Below, in pieces: positions 1 to 8,310 of a stretch of 64,000 nt of DNA. Each line of letters opens with the position of its first letter. The first letter of the stretch is position 1. The position numbers were made by a program, and so were the translations under genes. Origin of the DNA: Schlegelella_A sp036496385 (GTDB taxonomy: Bacteria; Pseudomonadota; Gammaproteobacteria; Burkholderiales; Burkholderiaceae_C). The notes beneath the pieces were generated by a model that did no database searches, had not been told where the DNA came from, and saw only the letters and a list, made by a program, of their open reading frames with translations. Location: positions 1 to 64,000 of the forward strand of contig DASXLD010000110.1 in the NCBI GenBank assembly GCA_036496385.1, in the 5' to 3' direction.

Positions 1-87
1 ACCTACGTCGGCATCGACAAGCCGTTCGACGTCAAGACCGCGTACACGAACGAGTTCCTCGACCGCTCGATCAAGATGACGAAGTGA
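1..87 (+). CDS. C-terminal tail of a probable ABC transporter substrate-binding protein (partial)
   Basis: The first 28 codons of the window form an open frame ending in TGA at 85-87; the gene begins outside the window. The visible residues include KPFDVKTAYTNEFL, which resembles the last helix of NMT1/ThiY-type periplasmic receptors for nitrate, taurine or aromatic compounds, where a pattern like KPVD...YTN/DNSF is common. That is a family impression from a short fragment, not proof. The next gene starts immediately after the stop, so they may share a transcript. It could instead be the end of an unrelated protein. Confidence 0.4.
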   Translation, partial: TYVGIDKPFDVKTAYTNEFLDRSIKMTK

Positions 88-88
88 G

Positions 89-1111
89 GTGCGCGCCGTG
101 AGCGCCGCGGCGCGCATCCGAACCACCGTCGTCGGCTCGTATCCGGTGCCGGAGTGGCTCGTCGCGGCGCCGTCCGAGCAGGCGCTGGTCGATGCCACCC
201 GCGTCGTCATCGCGACGCAGGAAAGCGCCGGCGTCGACGTCGTCTGCGACGGCGAGCTGTACCGCTTCGACGTCAACCATCCCGAGACGAACGGGATGAT
301 CGAGTACTTCGTGCGGCCGATGCAGGGCGTCCGCTACGAGATGACGTTCGACGAGGTGATGGCGTACCGGTCGCTGCCGGGGATGCGCTTTCGGACCCGG
401 CCGCCCGGCGTCGTCGACGGGGCGCTCGCGAGCGGCACGCTCGACCTGCCGCTCGCCTGCCAGCGCGCCAAGGCGCTCGCGACCCACACCTTCAAGTTCA
501 CGGTCACCGGCCCGCACATGCTGGCCAAGACGCTGCTCGATCGCCACTACCGGGACCCGGCCGCGCTCGCGCACGCCATCGCCGATGTGCTCGCCGAGCA
601 GGTCCGCCACCTCGATGCCGATGTCGTCCAGCTCGACGAGGCGAACCTGCCCGGCCATCCCGAGGAATGGGAGTGGGCGGCGTCGGCGATCAACCGCGTC
701 CTCGACGCGGTGCCGACAACGCCTGCGGTCCACCTCTGCTTCGGCAACTACGGCGGCCAGAGCGTCCAGCACGGCACCTGGGAGCAGCTGCTCAGCTACC
801 TGAACGCGCTGCACGCCGATCACGTCGTGCTCGAATGCGCGCACCGGCCGGCCGACGAGCTGGCGGTGTTCAAGGGGTTGCGGCCGGAGATCGGCTTCGG
901 CCTCGGCGTGGTCGACATCAAGGCGACCGAGGTCGAGTCGGCGGATGCGGTCGCGCGCGCGATCGAACGCGCCGAGGAGATGCTCGGCAGCGGCCGCGTC
1001 CGCTACATCCACCCCGACTGCGGCTTCTGGATGCTCAAGCGTCCGATCGCCGACGCCAAGATCCGCGCCCTCGCGCGCGGTCGCGACCTCTACGAAGGTC
1101 GCGCCGGTTGA
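89..1111 (+). CDS. MetE C-terminal-domain-like (cobalamin-independent methionine synthase II) family protein
   Basis: A protein of about 340 residues, matching the length of stand-alone versions of the zinc-dependent C-terminal barrel of MetE. The N-terminal VVGSYPVPEWL is the typical opening of this family (a TTVVGSYPRP-like strand), and later segments LHLCFGNYGG, VVLECA and a C-terminal IHPDCGFWML supply the His/Cys/Glu/Cys zinc site. In full MetE this domain binds homocysteine; stand-alone relatives often act on other thiols or in C1 metabolism, so the substrate is open. Two GTG starts (89 and 98) are possible; neither has an obvious ribosome site, and the gene follows the preceding stop by one base, suggesting translational coupling. 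Confidence 0.8.
   Translation: MRAVSAAARIRTTVVGSYPVPEWLVAAPSEQALVDATRVVIATQESAGVDVVCDGELYRFDVNHPETNGMIEYFVRPMQGVRYEMTFDEVMAYRSLPGMRFRTRPPGVVDGALASGTLDLPLACQRAKALATHTFKFTVTGPHMLAKTLLDRHYRDPAALAHAIADVLAEQVRHLDADVVQLDEANLPGHPEEWEWAASAINRVLDAVPTTPAVHLCFGNYGGQSVQHGTWEQLLSYLNALHADHVVLECAHRPADELAVFKGLRPEIGFGLGVVDIKATEVESADAVARAIERAEEMLGSGRVRYIHPDCGFWMLKRPIADAKIRALARGRDLYEGRAG
1082..1103 (+). terminator. Hairpin at the 3' end of the MetE-like gene
   Basis: A perfect 8-bp inverted repeat (CGCGACCT / AGGTCGCG) with a 6-base loop lies within the last codons of the MetE-like gene, just before its stop at 1109-1111. No T-tract follows, so it is not a classical intrinsic terminator; it may slow decay, assist termination or be chance in GC-rich DNA. 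Confidence 0.3.
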
Positions 1112-1234
1112 GCTCGTCGTCGGAGCTTTCCCACTCGCAGGCAGCCCACCGGCCGACGCGCCTTGCGCATCGTCGCCGACGGCCGAGGTGCCAAGCGGCC
1201 AACAGAATCGATGCCAGGCGGGTCGAGGCTCAGG

Positions 1235-1639
1235 ATGGACAACATCAAGATCTACCTCATCGAGGACAGCTCGATCATCCGTGAGAACCTGATCGACGCG
1301 CTGCACGAGAACGCGCCGATCGAGGTCGTCGGCACCGCGGAGGACGAGCGCTCGGCGCTCAGCTGGCTGAATGACCGCAGCCACGCCTGCGACCTCGCGA
1401 TCGTCGACATCTTCCTGAAGAGCGGCTCGGGCCTCGGCGTGCTGAAGGCGATGGGCGACATGCCCGAGGCGCCGCTGCGCATCGTCCTCAGCAACCACGC
1501 GACGCCGGAGATCCGCGTCAAGTGCCGGCAGCTCGGCGCGGCAAGGGTGTTCGACAAGTCGAACGAGCTCGACGAGATGCTCGGCTGGCTCAACCGCTAC
1601 GCGCAAAGCGATCGCGGAGCTGCTGCGTCGCGTTCCTGA
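1235..1639 (+). CDS. Stand-alone receiver-domain response regulator
   Basis: A 134-residue single CheY-like receiver with no output domain. The acidic pocket (IEDSS), phospho-acceptor aspartate (LAIVDIFL), switch serine (IVLSNH) and conserved lysine (VFDKS) are all present. The ATG at 1235 begins MDNIKIYLIED directly in the first strand; an ATG at 1211 would add an unsupported leader. No kinase lies beside it; the only kinase here is the hybrid kinase at 46559-48412. Its last 50 bases overlap the 3' end of the convergent aldolase gene. The output partner is unknown; single receivers usually act through phosphorelay or protein binding. Confidence 0.85.
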   Translation: MDNIKIYLIEDSSIIRENLIDALHENAPIEVVGTAEDERSALSWLNDRSHACDLAIVDIFLKSGSGLGVLKAMGDMPEAPLRIVLSNHATPEIRVKCRQLGAARVFDKSNELDEMLGWLNRYAQSDRGAAASRS

Positions 1640-2378
1640 ACACGCCGAGGTCGCTGCCGACGGCGACGAAGCTCGCTCCCATCGCGAGGTAGCGGCGGGC
1701 ATCGGCCTCGAGCGGCGCCAGGATGCCGATCGGCTTGCCCGCTGCCTTCGCCGACGCGAACACGTCGGCGATCGCTTCCTGCACGCTCGGATGGTTCGGG
1801 TTGCCGAGCTGGCCGAGCCCGGCGGCGAGGTCCGACGGGCCGACGAAGATGCCGTCGACGCCGTCGACCGCGGCGATCTCGCGAGCGGCGGCCATGCCGG
1901 TGCGGCTCTCGATCTGGACGAGAACGCAGATCTCTGCGTTGATGCCGGCGAAGTAGTCGGCGACGGTGCCGAACCGGTTGCTCCGCTGCGAAACCGAGAC
2001 GCCGCGGATGCCGTCGGGCGGGTAGCGCGTCGCCGCCACCGCGCGGCGCGCGTCGTCGGCCGTCTGTACGAAGGGGACGAGGAAGTTGTAGAAGCCGGCA
2101 TCGAGCAGCCGCTTGATCTCGACCGCCTCGTTCCACGACGGCCGCACGATCGGCGCGCTGGCGCTGTCCTTCAGCGCCATCAGCTGCGGAATGAAGGTGG
2201 TGACGTCGTTCGGCGAGTGTTCGCCGTCGAGCAGCAGCCAGTCGAAGCCGGCGATGCCGAGCACTTCGGTCGTGATCGGGTTGGCGAGCGAGCACCAGCA
2301 GCCGATCAGCGTCTCGCCGGCGACGAGGCGCCGCTTGAACGCGTTCGGAAACGGGCGGTAGGGGGCGGGGGCGGTCAT
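1590..2378 (-). CDS. garL: HpcH/HpaI-family aldolase, probable 2-dehydro-3-deoxyglucarate aldolase
   Basis: A 262-residue protein of the pyruvate-dependent class II HpcH/HpaI aldolases, a metal-dependent TIM barrel that cleaves 2-dehydro-3-deoxy-glucarate to pyruvate and tartronate semialdehyde. Signature segments are LLLDGEHSPND (catalytic His), VQIESR (metal-binding Glu) and GIFVGPSDLAAGLG (metal-binding Asp). The length matches E. coli GarL. The ATG at 2378 is preceded by GGAGGAG at good spacing, so longer upstream in-frame extensions are rejected. It is the third gene of regulator-gudD-garL, which favours GarL over homoprotocatechuate HpaI. Its 3' end overlaps the convergent receiver gene by 50 bp. 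Confidence 0.85.
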   Translation of the reverse strand: MTAPAPYRPFPNAFKRRLVAGETLIGCWCSLANPITTEVLGIAGFDWLLLDGEHSPNDVTTFIPQLMALKDSASAPIVRPSWNEAVEIKRLLDAGFYNFLVPFVQTADDARRAVAATRYPPDGIRGVSVSQRSNRFGTVADYFAGINAEICVLVQIESRTGMAAAREIAAVDGVDGIFVGPSDLAAGLGQLGNPNHPSVQEAIADVFASAKAAGKPIGILAPLEADARRYLAMGASFVAVGSDLGVFRNATQQLRDRFARSG

Positions 2379-2407
2379 CGGCGGCTCCTCCTTGTTGTCG
2401 TTCGTGG

Positions 2408-3763
2408 TCAGCGCACGAGGGCCGGCCGCTTCGGGTCGAACCGCCAGTTCGCGATCAGCGACTGCATCGCGACCGCGTCGTCGCGGCTGCCGAGGCCGTG
2501 TCGCAGGTAGAGCGCGTGGGCGCGCTCGACCTCGGCCAGGTCGAGCTCGACGCCGAGCCCGGGCGCGGTCGGCACCCGGATCGCACCGTCTCGAATCGCG
2601 AGTGGAGCGGTCGTCAGCCGTTCGCCGTCCTGCCAGATCCAGTGGGTGTCGATCGCGGTGATCCGTCCCGGTGCCGCGGCGGCGACGTGAGTGAACATCG
2701 CGAGCGAGACATCGAAGTGGTTGTTCGAATGCGAGCCCCACGTCAAGCCCCAGTCGCGGCAGGTCTGGGCAACGCGCACCGAGCCGGAAAGCGTCCAGAA
2801 GTGCGGATCGGCGAGCGGGATGTCGACCGCCTGCAGTGCCAGCGCATGGACGAGCTGGCGCCAGTCGGTCGCGACCATGTTGGTCGCCGTCGCGAGCCCC
2901 GTTGCGCGGCGAAACTCGGCCATCACCTCGCGCCCGGAAAAGCCTCCCTCGGCGCCGCACGGGTCCTCGGCGTAGGCGAGGACGTCGCCACCGTCGCGCA
3001 ACAGCCGCGTCGCGTCGGCGAGCGACCAGCAGCCGTTCGGATCGAGCGTGATGCGCGCGCTCGGGAAGCGCTCGTGCAGCGCGGTGACCGCCTCGACCTC
3101 GGCTTCGCCCGCGAAGACGCCGCCCTTCAGCTTGAAGTCGGCAAAGCCATAGCGCGCCTCGGCGGCTTCGGCGAGGCGGACGATCGCCGCGCTGTCGAGC
3201 GCGGGCTGGTCGCGCAACGCGAGCCAGGCGTCGCCGCGCTCATCCGGCGGTGTCCGATAGGCGAGCGCCGAAGTCTGCCGGTTGCCGACGTAGAACAGGT
3301 AGCCGAGCACCGGAACGACGTCGCGCTGCACGCCTTCGCCGAGCAAGGCAGCGACCGGTACGCCGAGGTGCTGCCCGAGCAGGTCGAGCAGCGCCGATTC
3401 GAGGCCGGCGACGGCGTGCACCGTCGTCCGCAGGTCGAAGGTCTGGGCGCCGCGGCCACCGGCGTCGCGGTCGGCGAAGTCGCGCTGCACGCGCGCGAGC
3501 AGATCGCGGACGGCGCCGACCGGCTCGCCGACAAGCGTGGGCGTCGCGTCGGCGATGACAGCGCGGATCGCGGCCCCACCCGGAACCTCGCCGATGCCGG
3601 TGCGGTTCGCCGAATCGCCGACGATGACCAGGTTGCGGGTGAAGAACGGCCCGTGCGCGCCGCTCAGGTTGAGCAGCATGCTGTCGTGGCCGGCGACCGG
3701 GATGACGCGGACCGAACGGATCGTCGGCGTCTCGCCAGCGGGCAAGGCAGCAAGGACAGTCAT
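2408..3763 (-). CDS. gudD: Glucarate dehydratase (enolase superfamily)
   Basis: A 451-residue enolase-superfamily protein, the expected GudD length. It dehydrates D-glucarate (and usually L-idarate) to 5-keto-4-deoxyglucarate. The family features are visible in order: a GAHGPFFTRNLV N-terminal capping segment, the KxK base in DFKLKGG, metal ligands in LDPNGCW and YAEDPCG, the NMVATDW strand, and the catalytic histidine in WGSHSNNHFD. The ATG at 3763 follows the regulator's stop by 14 bp. It lies between the FadR-type regulator and the GarL-type aldolase, forming a consecutive dehydratase-aldolase pair. Confidence 0.92.
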   Translation of the reverse strand: MTVLAALPAGETPTIRSVRVIPVAGHDSMLLNLSGAHGPFFTRNLVIVGDSANRTGIGEVPGGAAIRAVIADATPTLVGEPVGAVRDLLARVQRDFADRDAGGRGAQTFDLRTTVHAVAGLESALLDLLGQHLGVPVAALLGEGVQRDVVPVLGYLFYVGNRQTSALAYRTPPDERGDAWLALRDQPALDSAAIVRLAEAAEARYGFADFKLKGGVFAGEAEVEAVTALHERFPSARITLDPNGCWSLADATRLLRDGGDVLAYAEDPCGAEGGFSGREVMAEFRRATGLATATNMVATDWRQLVHALALQAVDIPLADPHFWTLSGSVRVAQTCRDWGLTWGSHSNNHFDVSLAMFTHVAAAAPGRITAIDTHWIWQDGERLTTAPLAIRDGAIRVPTAPGLGVELDLAEVERAHALYLRHGLGSRDDAVAMQSLIANWRFDPKRPALVR

Positions 3764-3777
3764 CGTACGACTCGGCG

Positions 3778-4527
3778 TCAGCTCTTGGCGAGTTGGGCGG
3801 CGCGGCGCCGGCGCTCGCGACTGTTCGCGAGGTGGGTTCGCATCGCCGCACGCGCCGCCTCGCTGTCGCGGTTCTCAATCGCGTCGAGGATCGAGCCGTG
3901 CTCGGCGTTGACGCGGCGCAGGTACGCCTGGCGCTCGTCAGCCGATGCCGCCGAGGGGTCGAGGCGGGCGCGCGGGATCGCCATCGCGCCGAGGCTTTGC
4001 AGGAGGCTCGAGAAATGCGCGTTGCGGGTCGCCCGCATGATCTCGAGGTGAAACTGCAAGTCAGGGCCCACTGCGTCGCGGCCGGCCTCGACGGCTTGGG
4101 TGAACGCGAGCAACGAGCGTCGCATCGCGAGCAGGTCGGCATCGCTGCGCCGTTGCGCCGCGAGGCTCGCCGCTTCGGTCTCGATGCCGATCCGCAGCTC
4201 GAGCATGGCGACGACGTCGTGCAGCGTCTCGAGCTGGTCGGCGCGGATCCGGAACACTGCCGAGTCGCCACCGCCGTGAGTGACGAAGGTGCCGATGCCG
4301 TGCCGCGTCTGCACCAGCGCGGCCGCCTGCAGCTTCGACAGCGCCTCGCGGATGACCGTCCGGCTGACACCGAACTCGGTCATCAGCGCCGACTCGGTCG
4401 CGAGCTTTGCGCCCGGCGCCAGGCGGCCGTCGCGGATGCGATCGGCGAGTGCGTCGACGACGGTCAGCGCGAGATTGCGCGGTCGCCGGATCAGTGGCAG
4501 CACGGCGGTCAGGGCGGGCTCGTTCAT
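3778..4527 (-). CDS. GntR/FadR-family transcriptional regulator (FCD domain)
   Basis: A 249-residue regulator with an N-terminal winged helix (LADRIRDGRLAPGAKL, TEFGVSRTVIREAL, RHGIGTFV) and a C-terminal all-helical FCD ligand domain. Three spaced histidines of the kind used for metal/carboxylate binding are present (LQFHLEI, ...RNAHF, ...NAEHGSI). Regulators of this class usually bind sugar acids or their breakdown products. The ATG at 4527 was chosen because the winged helix begins soon after; upstream in-frame sequence runs through the divergent promoter. It heads the gudD-garL operon and is divergent from udh and a TRAP system, so autoregulation and control of both arms is likely. Confidence 0.9.
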   Translation of the reverse strand: MNEPALTAVLPLIRRPRNLALTVVDALADRIRDGRLAPGAKLATESALMTEFGVSRTVIREALSKLQAAALVQTRHGIGTFVTHGGGDSAVFRIRADQLETLHDVVAMLELRIGIETEAASLAAQRRSDADLLAMRRSLLAFTQAVEAGRDAVGPDLQFHLEIMRATRNAHFSSLLQSLGAMAIPRARLDPSAASADERQAYLRRVNAEHGSILDAIENRDSEAARAAMRTHLANSRERRRRAAQLAKS

Positions 4528-4562
4528 CGCGGCGAGAGTGGTCGCAGAGGGGTGACCGGCCG

Positions 4563-4582
4563 GTTGTACGACGACTGACAAC
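4563..4582. promoter_or_regulatory. Candidate operator for the FadR-type regulator in the divergent promoter
   Basis: The 113-bp gap between the regulator start (4527, minus) and udh start (4641, plus) contains GTTGT-N10-ACAAC, and within it TTGTACGACGA at 4564-4574 fits the FadR-subfamily consensus TNGTNNNACNA exactly. Position between two divergent operons of one pathway is where a shared operator would be expected. No convincing -10/-35 elements could be assigned. Confidence 0.45.
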
Positions 4583-4640
4583 TTCGCGCAAGAGAGCATC
4601 CGCCGATGCCGAGCGCACCGGCTTCGGGGACCATGACGGC

Positions 4641-5474
4641 GTGTCTTCTGCCAGCGTCTCCCCATCGTCGCCCGCGCCGGCGTTCGACCGGTTGCTCCTG
4701 ACGGGCGCCGCCGGCGGCCTCGGCCGCGAGCTGCGCCCGCGCCTGCGCGCGCTCGCCCGCGTCCTTCGCGTCAGCGACATCGCGGCGATGGCAGCCGCCG
4801 AAGCCGGCGAGGAAGTCGTCGTCGCCGGGCTCGAGGACGCCGCCGCGGTCGACGCCGCGGTCGCCGGCTGCAACGCCATCGTCCACCTCGGCGGCATCTC
4901 GGTCGAGGGTCCGTTCGCGCCGATCGTGCAGGCCAACATCGTCGGCTCGTGGAACGTCTACGAGGCGGCGCGCCGGCACGGCGTGCGCCGCATCGTCTTC
5001 GCCAGCTCGAACCATGTCACCGGCTTCTATCGTCAGGACGAGGTCGTTTCGCCGCTCGCAGCGATGCGGCCCGACGGCCACTACGGCCTCAGCAAGGCAT
5101 TCGGCGAGAACCTCGCGCGCTTCTACTTCGACCGCTACGGGATCGAGAGCGTGTGCCTCAGGATCGGCTCGTCGTTCCCGGCGCCGAAGGACCGGCGCAT
5201 GCTCGCGACCTTCCTCAGCTACGACGATCTCGAGCGCCTCGTCGTCGCCTCGCTCATCGCGCCGGTTGTCGGCCACACCGTCGTCTACGGCGTCTCGGAC
5301 AACTCGCGCACATGGTGGGACAACACGCCGGCGCGCCATCTCGGCTTTCGGCCGCACGACAGCTCCGAGCCGTTTCGCGCCGCCGTCGAGGCGCGCCAGC
5401 CGGCCGCCGATCCGCGCGATCCGGCGGCACGTTTTCAGGGCGGCGGCTTCGTCGTCCAGGGCCCCTTCGAATGA
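4641..5474 (+). CDS. udh: Uronate dehydrogenase-like NAD-dependent epimerase/dehydratase-fold enzyme
   Basis: A 277-residue short-chain (extended) Rossmann protein. The NAD site is LLTGAAGGLGRELR, followed by IVHLGGISVEGPF, the serine strand FASSNHVTGFY and the catalytic YGLSKAFGE (YxxxK). The loop with SSNHVTG and the C-terminal DNSRTWWDN segment are typical of uronate dehydrogenases, which oxidise galacturonate or glucuronate at C1 to the aldarolactone. The start is GTG at 4641. It is divergent from regulator-gudD-garL and the ATGA at its end leads into a TRAP receptor, so uptake, oxidation, dehydration and cleavage of uronate are all encoded here. Confidence 0.85.
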   Translation: MSSASVSPSSPAPAFDRLLLTGAAGGLGRELRPRLRALARVLRVSDIAAMAAAEAGEEVVVAGLEDAAAVDAAVAGCNAIVHLGGISVEGPFAPIVQANIVGSWNVYEAARRHGVRRIVFASSNHVTGFYRQDEVVSPLAAMRPDGHYGLSKAFGENLARFYFDRYGIESVCLRIGSSFPAPKDRRMLATFLSYDDLERLVVASLIAPVVGHTVVYGVSDNSRTWWDNTPARHLGFRPHDSSEPFRAAVEARQPAADPRDPAARFQGGGFVVQGPFE

Positions 5475-5494
5475 CCGCAACTGGAGAGACCACG

Positions 5495-6490
5495 ATGAAC
5501 ATCCGCCGAACGCTCGTCGCCGCATCGTGCAGCACGCTCGCTGCCGCCACGCTCGCAGCTTTTCCGCTCCTCGCCGCTGCGCAGAGCATGACGCTGAAGG
5601 CCGCCGACGTGCATCCGCCCGGCTACCCGAACGTCGTCGCCATCGAGCACCTGGGCGACAAGCTCGACAAGGCCACCAACGGCCGCATCAAGGTGAAGAT
5701 GTTCGCGAGCGGCGTCCTCGGCAGCGAGAAGGAGATGATCGAGCAGACCCAGGTCGGCGCGATCGACATCCTGCGCACCTCGCTCGGCCCGGTCGGCCCG
5801 GTGGTGCCCGAGGTCAACGTCTTCAACATGCCGTTCGTGTTCAGGAACGAAGCGCACATGCGGGCGGTGATCGACGGCCCGATCGGCGACGAGATGCTCG
5901 CCAAGATCACCGCCTCGCCGGCGAAGCTGGTCGCGCTCGGCTGGATGGACGGCGGCTCGCGCAGCCTCTACACCAAGAAGCCGGTGCGCACGATGGCCGA
6001 CCTGAAGGGAATGAAGATCCGCATGATCGGCAACCCGCTGTTCGTCGACACCATGAACGCGATGGGCGGCAACGGCATCTCGATGGGCTACGGCGAGGTC
6101 TTCAGCGCCCTGCAGACCGGGGTCATCGACGGCGCCGAGAACAACCCGCCCAGCTACTTCACCGCCAATCACTTCGCGACCGGTGCGAAGTACTTCACCC
6201 AGACCCATCACCTGATCATTCCCGAGATCTTCGTCATGTCGAAGATCACCTGGGACAAGCTGACGCCCGCGGACCAGGCGCTGGTGAAGAAATTCTCGCG
6301 CGAAGCCCAGTTCGAGCAGCGCGAGCTCTGGGACAAGAGCGTCGGCGACTACGTCGCCAAACTGAAGGCCGCTGGCGTCGAGTTCATCCAGATCGACAAC
6401 AAGCCGTTCTACGACGCCACCGCGCCGGTGCGTGCCAAGTACGGCGCGCCCTACGCCGATCTGATCAAACGCATCGAGGCGACCAAGTAA
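5495..6490 (+). CDS. TRAP transporter periplasmic receptor, DctP family (probable uronate receptor)
   Basis: A 331-residue DctP-type receptor with a signal peptide ending near residues 28-30 (FPLLAAAQS). Family marks include FNMPFVFRNEAHM, the substrate-carboxylate arginine region KGMKIRM, and the hinge segment GVIDGAENNPPSY. The ATG at 5495 follows GGAGAG at suitable spacing; an ATG at 5471 overlapping the udh stop would give a longer signal sequence. It is the first of three TRAP genes directly after udh. By context it should bind galacturonate or glucuronate, which several characterised DctP receptors of this type do. Confidence 0.9.
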   Translation: MNIRRTLVAASCSTLAAATLAAFPLLAAAQSMTLKAADVHPPGYPNVVAIEHLGDKLDKATNGRIKVKMFASGVLGSEKEMIEQTQVGAIDILRTSLGPVGPVVPEVNVFNMPFVFRNEAHMRAVIDGPIGDEMLAKITASPAKLVALGWMDGGSRSLYTKKPVRTMADLKGMKIRMIGNPLFVDTMNAMGGNGISMGYGEVFSALQTGVIDGAENNPPSYFTANHFATGAKYFTQTHHLIIPEIFVMSKITWDKLTPADQALVKKFSREAQFEQRELWDKSVGDYVAKLKAAGVEFIQIDNKPFYDATAPVRAKYGAPYADLIKRIEATK

Positions 6491-6505
6491 CGACGCCGCA
6501 AGCCC

Positions 6506-7027
6506 GTGCGCGACGCCGCCCTGCGCCTGCTCGACCGGCTCTATCTCGCCAGCATCTGGACCGCAGGCGTGGCGATCCTGGTCATGTCCTTCATCATTCC
6601 TTGGGGCGTGTTCACGCGCTACGTGCTCGGCTCGGGCTCGCAGTGGCCGGAGCCGATCGCGATCCTGCTGATGCTCGTCTTCACCTTCATCGGCGCGGCG
6701 GCGAGCTACCGCGCCGGCTCGCACATCGCGGTGACGATGCTCACCGATCATCTGCCGCCGCTGCTGCGGCGCGGCGCGGCGGTGCTGAGCGACGTGCTGA
6801 TGATCCTGATCTGCATCTTCGTCATCGGCTACGGTGCGCACTTGTGTCACGAGACCTGGGGCCAGTCGGTGAGCGAACTGCCGTGGCTGCCGGTCGGCGC
6901 GACCTACCTGCCGCTGCCGATCGGCGGCGTGCTGACGGTCGTCTTCGTCGTCGAGCGGCTGGTCTTCGGCACTCCGTTCGAGCGCGCCGTCGTGCGCCGT
7001 GAGCAGGACGAGCGCGGGGCGCACTGA
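6506..7027 (+). CDS. TRAP transporter small permease, DctQ family
   Basis: A 173-residue integral membrane protein with four predicted helices, the standard DctQ architecture. The segment VFTRYVLGSGSQWPEP matches the conserved R-Y-V-x(n)-W-EE/P region of small TRAP permeases. It starts at GTG 6506, 15 bp after the receptor stop, and its TGA shares one base with the ATG of the large permease. It forms the membrane complex with DctM for sodium-driven uptake. Confidence 0.88.
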   Translation: MRDAALRLLDRLYLASIWTAGVAILVMSFIIPWGVFTRYVLGSGSQWPEPIAILLMLVFTFIGAAASYRAGSHIAVTMLTDHLPPLLRRGAAVLSDVLMILICIFVIGYGAHLCHETWGQSVSELPWLPVGATYLPLPIGGVLTVVFVVERLVFGTPFERAVVRREQDERGAH

Positions 7028-8310
7028 TGGACGCCCTGGTTCTCGTCGGCAGTTTCCTGGTGCTGATGATCATCGGCGTGCCGATCGCCTATTCGCTCGG
7101 CCTCTCGTCGCTGCTCGCTGCGCTCTGGCTCGGCCTGCCGCCCGAGGCGGTGATGATCCAGATCTCCTCCGGCATCGCCAAGTTCTCGCTCCTCGCGATC
7201 CCGTTCTTCGTCCTCGCCGGCGCGATCATGGCCGAGGGCGGCATGGCGCGCCGTCTGGTCTCGTTCGCGAGCGTGCTGGTCGGCTTCGTCCGCGGCGGCC
7301 TGTCGCTCGTCAACATCCTCGCCTCGACCTTCTTCGCCGGCATCTCGGGCTCGGCGGTCGCCGATACCGCGTCGATCGGCACCGTGCTGATCCCGGAAAT
7401 GGAGGCGAAAGGCTACCCGCGCGACTTCGCCACCGCCGTCACGGTCAGCGGCTCGGTGCAGGCGATCGTCCTGCCGCCGAGCCACAACTCGGTGATCTTC
7501 TCGCTCGCGGCCGGCGGCAGCGTCTCGATCGCCGCGCTCTTCATGGCCGGCGTCGTGCCCGGCGTGCTGCTCGGCCTGATGCTCGCTGCGCTGTGCCTGT
7601 GGACCGCGAAGAAGCAGAACTACCCGAAGGGCGAGCGCATCCCGCTGCGCCAGGCGCTGAAGATCTGCGGCGAGGCGATGTGGGGCGTGGTGACGATGGT
7701 CATCATCCTCGGCGGCATCCTGTCGGGCGTCTTCACCGCCAACGAGTCGGCATCGATCGCGGTACTCTGGGCCTTCTTCGTCACGATGTTCATCTATCGG
7801 GACTACAAGTGGAAGGATCTGCCCAAGCTGATCCACCGCACCGTCAAGACGGTCACGATCGTGATGATGCTGATCGCCTTCGCAGCGAGCTTCGGCTATC
7901 TGATGACGCTGATGCAGATCCCGCTCAAGGTGACCGAGTTCTTCGCCAGCGTGTCGCACGACCGGATCGTGATCCTCGCCCTCATCAACGTCATGCTGCT
8001 CGTGCTCGGCTGCCTGATGGACATGTCGCCGCTGATCCTGATCTGCACGCCGGTGCTGCTGCCGGTGGTGAAGGCGCTCGGCGTCGACCCGATCCACTTC
8101 GGCATGATCATGCTGCTCAACCTCGGCATCGGCTTGATCACGCCACCGGTCGGCACGGTGCTCTTCGTCGGCAGCGCGATCGGCCGGGTCTCGATCGGCA
8201 CGCTGGTGCGGGCGATGGCGCCGTTCTTCGTCGCCATGTTCATCGTCCTCATGATGGTGACCTACGTCCCGTGGCTGTCGCTCTGGCTGCCGCGGCTGCT
8301 CGGGCTCTGA
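7027..8310 (+). CDS. TRAP transporter large permease, DctM family
   Basis: A 427-residue protein with about 12 hydrophobic segments, the usual DctM size. Conserved stretches are FVLAGAIMAEGGMARRL, NILASTFFAGISGSAVADTASIG, the LPPSHN substrate/ion loop, and C-terminal LNLGIGLITPPVGTVLF. It begins by one-base stop-start overlap with the small permease and ends the udh-TRAP operon. Its last 49 bases overlap the convergent RidA-like gene. Confidence 0.92.
   Translation: MDALVLVGSFLVLMIIGVPIAYSLGLSSLLAALWLGLPPEAVMIQISSGIAKFSLLAIPFFVLAGAIMAEGGMARRLVSFASVLVGFVRGGLSLVNILASTFFAGISGSAVADTASIGTVLIPEMEAKGYPRDFATAVTVSGSVQAIVLPPSHNSVIFSLAAGGSVSIAALFMAGVVPGVLLGLMLAALCLWTAKKQNYPKGERIPLRQALKICGEAMWGVVTMVIILGGILSGVFTANESASIAVLWAFFVTMFIYRDYKWKDLPKLIHRTVKTVTIVMMLIAFAASFGYLMTLMQIPLKVTEFFASVSHDRIVILALINVMLLVLGCLMDMSPLILICTPVLLPVVKALGVDPIHFGMIMLLNLGIGLITPPVGTVLFVGSAIGRVSIGTLVRAMAPFFVAMFIVLMMVTYVPWLSLWLPRLLGL

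Noticed and set aside
71..2101. Long minus-strand open frame of 676 codons opposite the MetE-like and receiver genes
   Set aside because: It is antisense to genes with clear motifs, is extremely Arg/Ala/Asp-rich, and is explained by the lack of stop codons in GC-rich DNA.
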